A DNA stretch of 64,000 nucleotides from Begonia masoniana. Taxonomy: Eukaryota > Streptophyta > Magnoliopsida > Cucurbitales > Begoniaceae. The DNA is taken from the NCBI GenBank assembly GCA_022432975.1, contig CM039506.1:17372121-17436120 (forward strand). Reading direction: 5' to 3'. Each line of letters starts with the position of its first letter. The first letter of the stretch is position 1. Below, one piece after another: positions 45,082 through 55,850 of the stretch. The position numbers and the translations under genes were made by a program. The notes beneath the pieces are model-generated. The model saw only the letters and a program-made list of their open reading frames with translations. It made no database searches and was not told the origin of the DNA.

Positions 45082-46625
45082 CTATGAGTTGAGTTGTTGA
45101 GTTGCATTGTGGTTTTGTATTGCATTGTTTGGCCGTATTGAGTTGTTGTGCATAGTGCTTGGTTTTTAAACTGTATTTGTTATCCCCTACTTGCTAAGCT
45201 TAAGCTTACGTGTGTGTATTTGTGTGTGTGTTCTGTGGTGTATGTGACAACAGGAGTTCAGGTTAGAGCTACGAGGAAAGCTAGGATTGGGATGCAGTCG
45301 TTGATGTACGATGTATGCCGGTGCAGGCAGTTGTCGGGGCGCCTCGGCCAAAGTCTTCAAAGCTGTGGGGTTGGTTGTGAGACTAGGTGATCGGTTTGGT
45401 GAGATTTTGGTTTGTAGTTGGGATTGTGGGATTTTTTGGTCGGTTCGTGAGAGTTGTTTAGTGTAAATGGTTGTGGAATTGTTCTCGTGTAATCTGGGTT
45501 GAGTCGTGGTTTTAAGTATTTGTTTTTCAGGTTTTCGGGTTTAGAATTATTTAGCCGTTATATTGTCGGTTTTGATTTTAAAACAAGTGACATCGGGTCA
45601 CGTTATTTATTTTTGTTAATATTCGTTTTAAGTCGGTTTTACGAGATTTTTTACGGGACTTGAAGGTTTGGGTGTCGGGAAGGTATGGTTAAAGTTTCGT
45701 GATTTTTGGAGGTGTTCGGGATGGTAAAATATGAGAAATAGTGGGGAAAGGTCAAAAGGGGTCAAAATGGAAGTTTTTAGGGTGTTTTGGGTCGAGAAAA
45801 CCCGAGCCGGCCCGATCGATCGGGCCCGGGGCGCGACCGATCGTGGTCGGGAGGTTTTGGGGTGAAAATGGCCCGAGCGTGCCCGATTGATCGGGCTAAA
45901 ACCGTGATCGATCGCGGCTGGCACACACGGGGCGCACAACGTGCAGGCGAGCGCGCGCACAGCGTGCAGGCGCTCGCGCGCGGCGCCCAGCGCGCGCCCA
46001 GCGCTCCTTTTGAGCCAAATTTCATTTTTTTTCAAATTTTTCCGATTTCTTCAATGTTTGACCCGACATTTTTCCAATGTATTTTGGGCCCGTTTTCCAA
46101 TAAATTTCGAGGGTTCGAAAAACCCGAAAAACGAGTTGTAAAGTGTACGAAAATGATTTTAAACGATCTTTAAATGCGAGTTTGGTTAGCAAAGTGACGC
46201 ACCGAGCCGGGGCGGGTTCGGGGTGTTACATGTTTTCTGTTTTTACCTTTTTCTCTTCTATTATTCATCCCCGATTGTCTATGGCTTCTGTTATATACTG
46301 TAGCCTTCCACAGTATGTTTCTTCTCCAGTTTAAGTTTCTCTTTAATATCCCTGTCTTCCTGCTTTCCTTCTCTCACTTTGTTGTATTCTGATTCCTAAT
46401 TGTTTTCCGTCTACATTCCTGCATTTCGATTTTCTTCTGCCATCCTTCATTGAAACCCGTTTTGCTTTCAAACCAAAGAACATCTTCTCTCCCTCTGTGT
46501 ATAGTTTTGTAAATGTTCAGTCTGTTTTGATAAAAAAAATAGTCACCGTTTTCCGTTAAATGTCCGGTGTGACGGCTTGGCTCTCGAATTCCGATCGGGA
46601 TCCGGTTTCGGGCTGTCACAAAAAT

Positions 46626-47912
46626 AGTGACACGTTAAAATATAAAATTATAATATACACCAAATGCTACTTGACTTAAATTAATATTAGCTAACATTGT
46701 GATTGCTTTGAGATTACGAATATTGTTATTATACAATTTAATTTACAATTTCCATAATGTTTTTTATTGAAATAATAATTGTAATAGCTTATAAAAGTAG
46801 AATTATGTAATTTTACAATGTTATAATATAAATGTATTATTAATTCTTTCTTAATATTTGAAACTATAAGCTTAATTATTTCGATGATGGGTGTAATCAA
46901 TGAAATATTATTTCTAAGTTGATGGATGAGTATGCGTTAAAGAATATCTTTATATATGTTTTACACTTATTGAAAAATACATTTCTAATATATTTATGTG
47001 AGTCTATGCAGCAATGTTTTAAATTCACATGTAGGTAATGAAGAAGTGATATGCATTTTTGATAGATTGAATATTAGGTTCATTGGATGATTTGAATTGC
47101 TTGTAGAAAAACTCTCTTTGATAGTTCTTATTATTATTTAGAATATCTTGATTTCATGTTTTGCCTATGCATATCTTGATGGCTAGAACTAGGAAGAAAG
47201 AGTTTTTGTTGCAATATATTGCCTATTTTAATTGTTCGATCCTAACTCAAGTTTTTAGTGAAAATTGTTTTCAATGAGTTTTGAATTTAAATTGAACTTA
47301 TGCTAAGCTTGATTTTAAACTTTTATTTTTTTAGGTGGATTTGAATTGCTTGAAGCCAAGTGTTGTTTTCTTTGAAATGAATATTAACATTTGTTCAATA
47401 CTTTCTTATTGGTTTAGCATGAGAAATGAAATTGTTCGATTATGCTTGCATCAAACTTGCTTTTATCTTGAATGCTTGTTTTCTAAATTGTTGAAATGAA
47501 CAATTTAATCTTGAAATTTATTTGAGACCAATGTGGATGGTAAAATGATTTTTCAACTTTATGATAACTATGTTTTGTGCCTATTATGAATTGTGCTTAA
47601 GCCTTTTTCAAAAAAATTTTATCATAAGTGTTGTAGTATCTTCCATGATATTCACCATTGGATTTCAAGTCAAATCTTCAAGAACCGAGAGAGGATGATA
47701 TGCCCACGGTCCCGATCCATCATGCACAAGTCAAGGTACGTAATTATTTATTTATTTTATCTATCTAATGGACTTGTAGAATTTTGTAGGTAAGTGGATT
47801 CTTAAGGCTTGAAAAGAATTAACGAAGAAGGAATTTATTTTCCTTTAATTCAAATTATGTAAACAAGCCTTTGTTTAAAATTCGTTAATTTGCAAACTTT
47901 AGCCTTTTAGAA
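46626..47912. other. AT-rich DNA without recognisable genes
   Basis: No coding region, RNA gene or paired terminus recognised. GATTTGAATTGCTTG occurs twice (about 47088 and 47338). It may be host intergenic DNA or the decayed flank of element J. Confidence 0.4.
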
Positions 47913-47922
47913 TGTATATTTT

Positions 47923-49362
47923 TGTAATAGTCTTCAAAGGATGGCAAACCAAGAGAGGAACCAAGCTGAACCGGCTAAATCAAGAGAGGAACCAAGCTGA
48001 ACCGGACTAAACCAAGGGTTGAACCAAGTTAACCAGCCAAACCAAAGGAGAAACAAAGCTAAACCAAGGTGCAAACTTGAACCGGCTGAAGTGCGCTGCC
48101 CAGCGAACCAGCATTCTGCAGAGGCATCCAACGGCTACATTTCTAGCCGTTGCCCGCCGAATTTCCAGAAGCTTTTCTCTCATTCTTCCTCTCCGTTCTT
48201 CTCTATATATTTAACCTCAATTGTAGCTTTGTAAATTCTTTAGCCAGTATTACGTATTTTTGGAAATCACAGAAGAGTGTTCTTCGTCCTGTTTCTATCA
48301 GAGTTTTCTCCGGAAAGAGAGAGCCTCTCTCTTGGCCTAGCCGGCGCCCAGCGCCTGATGGCTTCGCCCAAGGCTTCCTCGAGCTCAAGGTTGCTCGGAG
48401 TAATCCTCAATCGCCGGAGTGCGGCGAAACCTTCATTCCCGAGCACTGCCATTTCCTTCCCGAAGGATTGTCTGCCGAGAGCTTTAATTGAAGCTCTTCG
48501 GCCAGTTGAGGACCATTCACCTCCACCTCAATTCCCTTCACCTTGTCAGCCTCCTCTGTGGCAAAGAAGCCGGTTAGTTCCCTCACCCACATCACCGAAT
48601 GCATCTTTCCATTTTCGTGTTTACTGCTCTATTTATCTCTGTTTTCTTGTTGTTTTATGCGTCTGTTTTTGGGGTGTTCTTGAGCACCGATCCTTGCCTC
48701 ATTTTGTTGTCTTCCGCATGCGTCTTCTAACCCAATTTGCAGGCCTGGATCCCATCATTTGGTATCAGAGAGTAAGTGCTCGTGTTTGCACAATTCAGGT
48801 TCTATTTTTCCCCTGTTTTCTACTGAGTGTCTTCTCGGCTTAGTTGTTGTTTTCTGTCAGCATGCATTTTCCTTGTCTACATTCCTGTTTAGGTGAGGTT
48901 AGCATGTTTGTTCTCTATTTCCAGAATGTGTCAAGCATGTTAGTTTAAGAGTTTATGTTCACTGTTTAAAACTGTCGTGTCTTGTGTTCTGTTTTGTTTT
49001 ATTTTCTGTTCTGTTTAATTTTCCATCAGGTGTGTCTGTTTTTAATTTTCTATTGTTGTCGTGAGCTGTTCAATTTCTGTCAGCATGTTCCTTCCTTTGT
49101 GTTATTTTCATCTTGTCTAATGTTCTGTGTAGATTGTTTTAGGTGAGTTAAGTGTTTCCATTTCTTTTCTCGGTTCAGCATGTGTTAATGTTGTGAATTT
49201 TCTGTTTTTATTTCCTTTTCTTTTGATGATTTTTAGCCTATTTTTGTTTTGTTTTCAACATTGGTTTAGGGTGATTATATGTTGTGTTTAGGAGTTGAAG
49301 TTGCTTGAAAATCTAATACGGTTTTGAGAAAATTTCTGCATTTTTTTTTCTCTGCATCTTTC
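47923..49362 (+). mobile_element. Element J: LTR, PBS and leader of an unclassified LTR retrotransposon
   Basis: TGGTATCAGAG (48760-48770) follows CCCATCA, fitting an LTR end at 48757 and an initiator-Met PBS. Upstream there is a TATA-like TATATAT at 48204, and a 31-bp tandem pair (AAGAGAGGAACCAAGCTGAA at 47951 and 47982). The LTR start is uncertain (TGTATATTT at 47913 or TGTAATAG at 47923). Downstream about 590 bases of T-rich leader run until element H interrupts at 49363. No coding domain is in view, so the superfamily cannot be assigned. The open frame across 48277-48843 spans this LTR/PBS and is not taken as a gene. Confidence 0.5.
48204..48210 (+). promoter_or_regulatory. Candidate TATA box in LTR J
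   Basis: TATATAT in CTCTATATATTTAACC, some 550 bases before the presumed LTR end and downstream of C/T-rich sequence. Confidence 0.4.
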
Positions 49363-51765
49363 TGTAATATCCGGCTTGTACGGATTTTTAGATATAATAT
49401 ATTATATTCATACTTTATTATATAATGGCATTTTAATAAATATGTCAAATCAAATCAGTTTCGCAAACGGAAAGCGGCATTACGACCCTAACGATTTATT
49501 GGAATTTTAAGGAAATTATGAAAATTTTCAGAGTTTGGACGCTATATTTCGAGTAAATACGCTTCTCGTAATATGAAGAACGTTTTGGTAAAAATAGTAA
49601 ACGAGGTCCAAATTGCGAACGGACAGTTTTGTTACGTTCCAAATAATATGTTAGACTTGTTGGTGCAATAAGGAAGTTTGGTGAAACCAAATGGCTGGAC
49701 GATTAACGAAACGAAGGACGAAACAAATAGAATTAAGTGCTAAGGGCAAAATGGTAATCTGCCAAATCAATTTTATAAAATCACAATTCCTTCTTCTCTC
49801 CCTCACTTTCTCTCTTCTTCTCTGTTTCGCAAAAACGACAGAGAGCTTTCTCTCTCGGCCGCGAGCGATTCTCCTCCGTTCCGACCTCCGATCGACTTCC
49901 GTTCTTCGTGATTTCTCCTCCAATCGCAATCCTAGGTATGAATCTATGATTCTATAGCTTTAGTTTTCAATTTTCGAACTGATTTCACGTTAGAGTATCC
50001 GTTAGGGTTTCGTCAAAAAATGCGAATTAGGGTTCGTAATTAATAGGTTAGCCGTGATTAAGTATATATTGGACGTATTTGACGTTATTGGACGAAGTTA
50101 AATCAATTTGTGAAAATGTTAAAAGTTAGGGATTTCCGGGTTTTTGAGGAAAACTCGTTAATTGAAGTTTTGGATTATCGAGTATTAAATTGACGTTATA
50201 AACGCTTCGATTAGCTAAGTTAAGAAATTAGGAAAATTCTTTAATTAAGGTTCGTAATTTGGACGTCAATAGCTTAAATTGGTTTTAACGGCTAATATCG
50301 TGTTTTGCCACAGACACACGACTCCCGTGGACGAAGCTTGAGATTCTGCGCGCTCAAGGTAAGTTCTCGTGACTTACTCTGGCCGATTGGCCTACACCGT
50401 ACTTCGATGTCGCGTCGAGAATCTTAGAGGATTGATTGTTTTTAACTGCTTTGGTTGGGTAGTTAGGTTTAAACGTTTTGTAGGTTATTTCATTTACAGT
50501 CTTGATGGTACGCATGCTTGTTTGTTTACTTTTATATTGAACTGTTCATGCATCACGTATTTTAACTTGGCATGAAAACGAATTTCTGCACTGCACGATG
50601 TTTTCTGAAAACTATGTGGCCCAGAAATTTGGGGCTCTTGATCTATCGTGCGGGCCGATTAAGGGTCTGGCCGATACCACATCTCATGTACTGTAATTAA
50701 TGAACGTAATCTGTTATCTGGTCACGCGAGGTGGGGCTCAGGCACGGCTGTACGTGTTGTAAGCGTGTACCCCCCTCCTCTAACCGCACGGGGTAGTCCG
50801 ACCGCTGGATGGGCCCCCTTCGGTTAGGGGGATGAGATCTCGGTGATATACTGTCTGCGACGCTCTGTTATGCATGATTTCTGAACTCCATATGCACTGC
50901 ACGCATCTGCATTTACGTAGAATTTACTGAGCCTGTTAGCTCATAGGTGTCTGTATGGTGTAAGTGACGTTATAGGTGACATTGAGCCAGGTGAGGACGA
51001 CGTTCCTCCTCCTGACGTATGATGCAGTTGACGGAGAATGGCCCGTGGGAGTGTGCTGAGCAGTCGGTGCGTTTTGACCCGTGGGGATGTCTGTGTGAGT
51101 GTTTTGTGGGATTTAATGGATGATACGTATGTATAGATGAACATGTTAGGATGTTTGGATATGGTTAGATGTTAGGTTCATATTTGATGTTTTAAACGTT
51201 TTTGAGAATCTGTTTATAACCTGTGTTTTGATAGTTTTTACTGGAAACTGGAACTGCTTGGAATTTGAAACAGGGGGATTAGACAACTTTTAAACTTATC
51301 CATGCAGTTCGTTTTTACGAGAGTTTAACGTATGTCTAGGTTGTTTAAATTCGTTGATTTATGACATAAAAACGAGATAAGTTTTGGGGTGAAAATGATG
51401 GGAAGAAGTTCTCTGGAAATGTTGGATTGCTCTCTGGAAATCTCGGGTTCCAGAGAGGGAATTTGTCGCTGCAAAGTGCAGCGCCTGGTCGCTGCACATG
51501 GCAGCGATCGGGCGCTGCATTATGCAGCGCCTGCAGCGATTAGTCGCCGCTTCGTTTTTCTCTGCTTTCCGGTCTTGCCCTCCCAGGTTTGATAAATGTT
51601 TTAATTGTTTTATTAATTGTTTTTAAATAGTTTTAAGTTATAAATAATTTTGTTTTAAGTGGTTTACAACGTTGACTTTTATTCCGAATTGATTTCCGCT
51701 TAAAGTGTAGAAATAAAATGAAAAATTTATACGGGTAAAATGGGTACAGTATTAGGGGTGTTACA
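49363..51765 (+). mobile_element. 5' LTR of element H
   Basis: 2403 bp, ending AGGGGTGTTACA. It is clearly homologous to the LTRs of B but diverged throughout. TATA-like TATAAAA lies at 49774. Exon-like segment 50314-50358 carries a 2-bp AC insertion that breaks the B frame, and its acceptor reads GTAA instead of GTAG. Hairpins GGCC-GATT-GGCC (50381-50392) and TGAGC-CTGTTA-GCTCA (50928-50943) are kept. A GCTGCA hairpin group lies at 51466-51545. Confidence 0.93.
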
Positions 51766-51769
51766 TTTA

Positions 51770-51781
51770 TGGTATCAAAGC
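51770..51781 (+). other. Primer-binding site of element H
   Basis: TGGTATCAAAGC, one mismatch to the initiator-Met PBS found in B, D and E. Confidence 0.85.
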
Positions 51782-51927
51782 CCCCGGGTTTTAAAATCGG
51801 TTCTGTAGACTGCTCGACTGCACAGCCACTACGCGGACATCCTTCATCAACTGTAAGTCTGTTTATAGCTTTATCTGATTTTGTTTCTTAGGATTATCTG
51901 TTTAATTTGTTTTAGGCTTTATACACT

Positions 51928-53273
51928 ATGACTCGAGGAAGAGATCCTAGAGATGATGCGCTAGATCGATTTACGGAGTTGATAGATCGTCAGTCTCAAC
52001 ATATGGACCGGCAAGCGCAACAAATTACGGACTTAGTGAATCGGGAGAACCAGAGAGCCCACGATTTGATAGTTCCCAATAACCAGGGCATGCAGAAGTT
52101 TCAGGGCCTACGGCCTCCAGTATTTGATGGTCGATCATCGGATCCTATTGTTGCGGAGGAATGGATCCGAGTTATGGAGGATATGTTAGCTTATGCCGAG
52201 GTGGGGAACGGGAGCAAGGTGGCGTATGCTACCTTTCACTTAGCGATGGATGCTCGTTTCTGGTGGGATTCGATTAAGGTGACGACGGACGTATCTATTA
52301 TGACTTGGGATCGGTTCAAGTTTCTATTCTTCGATAAGTATTTCAGCCGCACAGTGAGGGTGGCCAAGAGGAACGAGTTTATGCAGCTGAAGCAGACTGG
52401 TTCAGTTGCTGATTATATTCGGAAATTCGAGGCGTTATCCAGATATGCACCTCGTCTTGTTAGCGATAATGAAGAGAAGGTGCACCAGTTTATGGAGGGA
52501 CTTAATCCGGAGATTCGGATGCACGTTGTGGTCTCAGGTATTATTGATGTGCCCTATTCTGATATCACGGCCAGAGCTCTGGATATTGAGGCTGCCAGAG
52601 CTACTTGTATTAGACCGAGGGAGCCAGCTAAGGGTTTCTTCTGTGAGATACGACCTCAGTCGCAGAACCGAGGAGGGTAGCCTAGAGCGCAGCCCCAGCA
52701 GCAGCCGAGGGGTGTGAAGAGACCTCTTGAGGGAGGTATTGATCGGGGTAAAGGGAAGCAAGTGCTGGGGGCTTCTCAGATACCGTGGTGCCCCATATGT
52801 TAGAGGGAACACCGTGGTGAGTGCCGTGTTGGCACTAACCGATGCTTTAGATGTGGGGAGCTTGGCCATTACGTCAGAGATTGCCCGAAGCCTGGCCGAG
52901 ACCAGTTAGGTGGAGATCAGAGGAAAATGACCCCGAGGATCTTCGCATTTATAGAGCCAGCCGATGTTGATGATGATGATCAGCCTGCTGTGATGGCAGG
53001 TACTATTCTGATTATGGGTACAACTGTATTTACTTTGATGGATACAGGAGCTACGCACTCCTTTATATCGATTGCTTGCATGTCTAGACTGAGATTAGTG
53101 CCAGAGTTAGCGGAGTGCGAATATAGTGTAATGTTGCCCTCAGGAGAGCGTATGCAGTCACGTCAGATTGTGCAGGGCAATATTATCTCGGTTGGAAGTA
53201 ATACCCTCTATGCTCGCCTTATTGTTATGGGCATAGAACACTATGATCTGATCTTAGGGATGGACTGGCTAGC
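51928..53273 (+). pseudogene. gag: Element H gag and N-terminal protease
   Basis: It starts at the ATG of MTRGRDPRDD. Residues 1-55 are Gln-rich. The capsid domain follows (RPPVFDGRSSDP, EEWIRVMEDML, FWWDSI, FFDKYFSRT, LKQTGSVADY, FMEGLNPE), with a TAG at 52678-52680 at the end of it. The same frame continues through a Gln/Pro linker, then a TAG at 52801-52803 in the Cys-rich CPIC segment (B has CQREH here). A CCHC knuckle (CFRCGELGHYVRDC) and protease with DTGATHSF follow. The frame is cut after GMDWL at 53273 by element E and resumes at 62237. Both stops lie where Gln would be expected. Confidence 0.9.
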
Positions 53274-55836
53274 TGTAACGCCCCCGAACCCACCCTGTCT
53301 CGGAGCGCTACTATGCTAACCATTTCCACGTTAAAACGAAATTTTCATAAACTCTCAAGCATAAAAGGAAACTGACGCAGCTGACTTAAAACTAAATCTC
53401 CCAAGGCTCTCTTATATCATACCTAGCTGCCTAGACTCACTAATTCCCTTACTCCTAACCTTTAAGCACCACGGCGTTCTTCCCGAAAATTTCGACAAAG
53501 TAACGCCTGTAAATGACGCCTCCAAAATGCTAGGTACGTGCAATAAGTCAATCCCCAAACAATCCAGAATATTCCTAACCATCTAACCAACCTACGAAAT
53601 CTCCAACAGTTAACCAAAATGAAGAACCACCAACTAACCAAAATAAAGAAATGCCCACAATATAGGGTAACTCATCACCCAGAACTATGCCTATATACAA
53701 CAATACAATAACTCTCAAAACATCAATCAAAAGGAAAGTCTACAAACCACCAAAATAAATGTAACTTATACACGACTCCAAAGTACTGTTTCACACACGT
53801 CTTTCTTGTCTTTCCGAAGACCATGGTCAAGACGCCCCGACAACTGCCCGCACCGGCATACAGCGTACATCAACGACTGCGTCCCAATTCTAGTTTTCTT
53901 CGTAGCTCTAACCTGTACTCCTGTCGTCACCTACACCAGAGAACACACACACACACGTAAGCTTACGCTTAGCAAGTAGGGATTAGCAAATATAAACAAG
54001 CACATGGCATACACAACCCTCACACAACCCTAACAACGCAAAACATCACTAACAACACGACCCAACAATGCAACACAACACCACAATGCAATGCAATCCT
54101 ATCATATGCAGTTTCTACACACTCTGTTGTTTTCTTTTCGTTTCGATTGCATTTATCTTTCACTTTCAGGTGAATCAAGTAGGCACACGCCCCCACACAG
54201 TCCAGGACGGCCACGCCTTGATCCACGGAGCTAGACCGGAGGCACACGTCCCAACACAGTCCAGGACGGCCAACACGAATCTCCCCCAATCGATCGTAGA
54301 ATCCTCATTGTGCACTTCAAGCACGAACAGGTCGAGGAATTCGTACTCACGACACATTACGTACATTAACAGGGCATCTCGAATAGAATCCCTCGCGGGG
54401 TGCTCAACGAGCCACTTGCCCAACGAAGCTATTCTACTCGAGACCAAGTTGCAATCCATTCTTATCTTTCATTACGTCATCCTCACCACTCAACCGTGCA
54501 AAACACGTGATTTCGTCAGTTAGAAAACAATGATGCATGTGTCAACCAAGATATGCAATACAAAACAACGACTCAACGCAACAACACGACCACATAACAC
54601 CACACGGCCAAACAATGCAACTCAAGACCAATCAACCAACCAGACAAGCAACTCTACGAAATCCCGAAGTAACATAATTAATTCAACGTAACACGAAGCA
54701 AAGCAATAACAAAGAAACCCTACCGTTCTCTGGTGTAGGCCCGAAGGCAAAAGAATAACATCCACTACTTACCTGGCGTCCTAGCTCGCTGAGGTTACTC
54801 GGTTACCTGTCCATCTACAGCTCGACCTACGACAATAATTCAAACTTCATTAAAATCAAGCCTACATCTACTAATTACTCTCAAACTCCTATTTCTAGCC
54901 TAATCCAATGAAAGCCTAACTAAATGGGCCACCAATTTGGGTTCGGTAAAAACCGACCCGAAACTTCAAACACGCGTAACTTTTGCGTCGGATATCGGAA
55001 TCGAACGATTCCAGCGGCCACGTACTCCTCTAATAACCTATTTTAACCTGCCAAAAGGAATTTGAAAACAAACGACTCTAACTAGGTCAAATTCCAGTAA
55101 ACCCGAATCTGCCCTTAAACCGAAAAATTTTCCTTTTTCGATTTTTCATCAATTCCTCACCAATCAACCACCCACATACCTAATTAACATAATCTAACAC
55201 AAATTAGGGCTTCCAAATCCAGAAACCCGAAATGCCCTAATGAGGGCTCACTGATTTTTCGCCCAAAAAGGGCTCTCCACTGCCAGGTAACGATTGCCAG
55301 CATAAACTCCAGCAAACTCAGGCCAAGACTGCCCAAAAACGGCCGGTGATCGGAGCCAAAACCGGCTCGTCACCGTCGGCCTTGAACAGCACCAAAACAG
55401 GGAGGAGAAATCGAGCTTACCTGGTCGGTCCTGCGCGAAGACGGCCGGAAGTCGCAGCTCTAGCACCGTCGACGTTATCTGGCCGGAAAACGTCGGAAAA
55501 CGGCGTCGAACTCCCCCCCTCGCGTCGCCTCCCCCTCTCCCCTGCCCCTCGCGCTCGGCGTCGGGCACTCGACAGAATAGCTTCGGCTATTCTGTTGAGT
55601 TATTTTTTATTTATTTATTTTTTTTATAATAATAATAATAATAATAATATTAGCATTAACAACAATAACATTACCATTAAATCTCATTCTTACATTAAAA
55701 TCTCCGGCTTAATTTCACTAGGACCCGAACTTAAATTAGAAACTTCACTTTTCTTTTAAATTAATTAAACCAACCTATTTTATTATTATTTTATTTTCTC
55801 TTCAATTTTCCTTCCTTAAAAATCCCGGGTGTTACA
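53274..55836 (-). mobile_element. 3' LTR of element E
   Basis: 2563 bp. The minus strand runs from TGTAACACCCGGG at 55836 to GGGGGCGTTACA at 53274. It holds hairpin GCC-TTCG-GGC (54748-54739), hairpin TAAGC-GTAA-GCTTA (53971-53958), and perfect 15-nt complementary strands 54739-54725 and 53944-53930. An exon-like segment ends CCAG|GTAAGT at 54773/54772. Unlike other families the E exon-like segment upstream of this donor has stops in each frame. A TAA microsatellite lies at about 55622-55650. Confidence 0.95.
54175..54459 (-). other. Open frame inside LTR E, origin unknown
   Basis: A 94-codon frame beginning MDCNLVSSRIASLGKWLVEH, repeated at 60844-60560 in the other LTR. Its amino-acid mix looks protein-like, with regular hydrophobic spacing. 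The equivalent place in related LTR G holds the 26-bp repeats instead. I do not recognise the sequence. It may be a captured host fragment or chance. Its end overlaps a duplicated GTCCTGGACTGTGT motif. Confidence 0.3.
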
Positions 55837-55850
55837 ATCCACCCTCCTTA
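55837..55850 (-). other. Polypurine tract of element E
   Basis: Minus strand TAAGGAGGGTGGAT directly before the 3' LTR. Confidence 0.85.

Larger units (their letters stand above)
44490..45390 (+). other. Mini-ORF and structured intron in LTR G
   Basis: TTTTAAG precedes a 57-nt exon-like segment (44490-44546) ending GTCAG|GTAAGT. The second begins at 45244 and stays open for about 48 codons to TGA at 45388-45390. The joined frame is open in phase 0. The acceptor reads GGTGTAT rather than GGTGTAG, so it may be dead. Hairpins GCC-TTCG-GGC (44571-44580) and TAAGC-TTAA-GCTTA (45195-45208) are present. The complementary core is 44582-44591 with 45233-45242. Confidence 0.45.
43385..46230 (+). mobile_element. 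Solo LTR G inside LTR F
   Basis: 2846 bp from TGTAACACCCGAG to GGGGTGTTACA. Flanking pentamers are TATTT (43380-43384) and TGTTT (46231-46235), one mismatch, so the TSD is likely but imperfect. It is related to the LTRs of element E (shared CTTCGGGCCTACACCA and downstream CAGTCGTTGATGTACG blocks) in opposite orientation. A GC-rich part with repeated CGATCG lies at about 45800-46010. No internal domain remains. Confidence 0.85.
20710..46620 (+). mobile_element. Solo LTR F, split by nested elements C/D and G
   Basis: The LTR begins TGTAACACCCG at 20710 and ends GGGCTGTCACA at 46620. AAAAT duplications lie at 20705-20709 and 46621-46625. The two ends are joined by three pieces: 20710-21605, 40954-43384 and 46236-46620. 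This gives an LTR of about 3.7 kb, long even for this group. Internal gag-pol and a second LTR are absent, so it is a solo LTR left by LTR-LTR recombination. It belongs to the same family as the LTRs of element C (same CGGGCTGTCACA end and shared central modules). A CT microsatellite follows at about 20943-20985. Confidence 0.9.

Noticed and set aside
48277..48843. 188-codon open frame on the plus strand
   Set aside because: It spans the presumed LTR end and the PBS of element J (48757-48770) and has no recognisable domain. Best read as chance within an LTR and leader.
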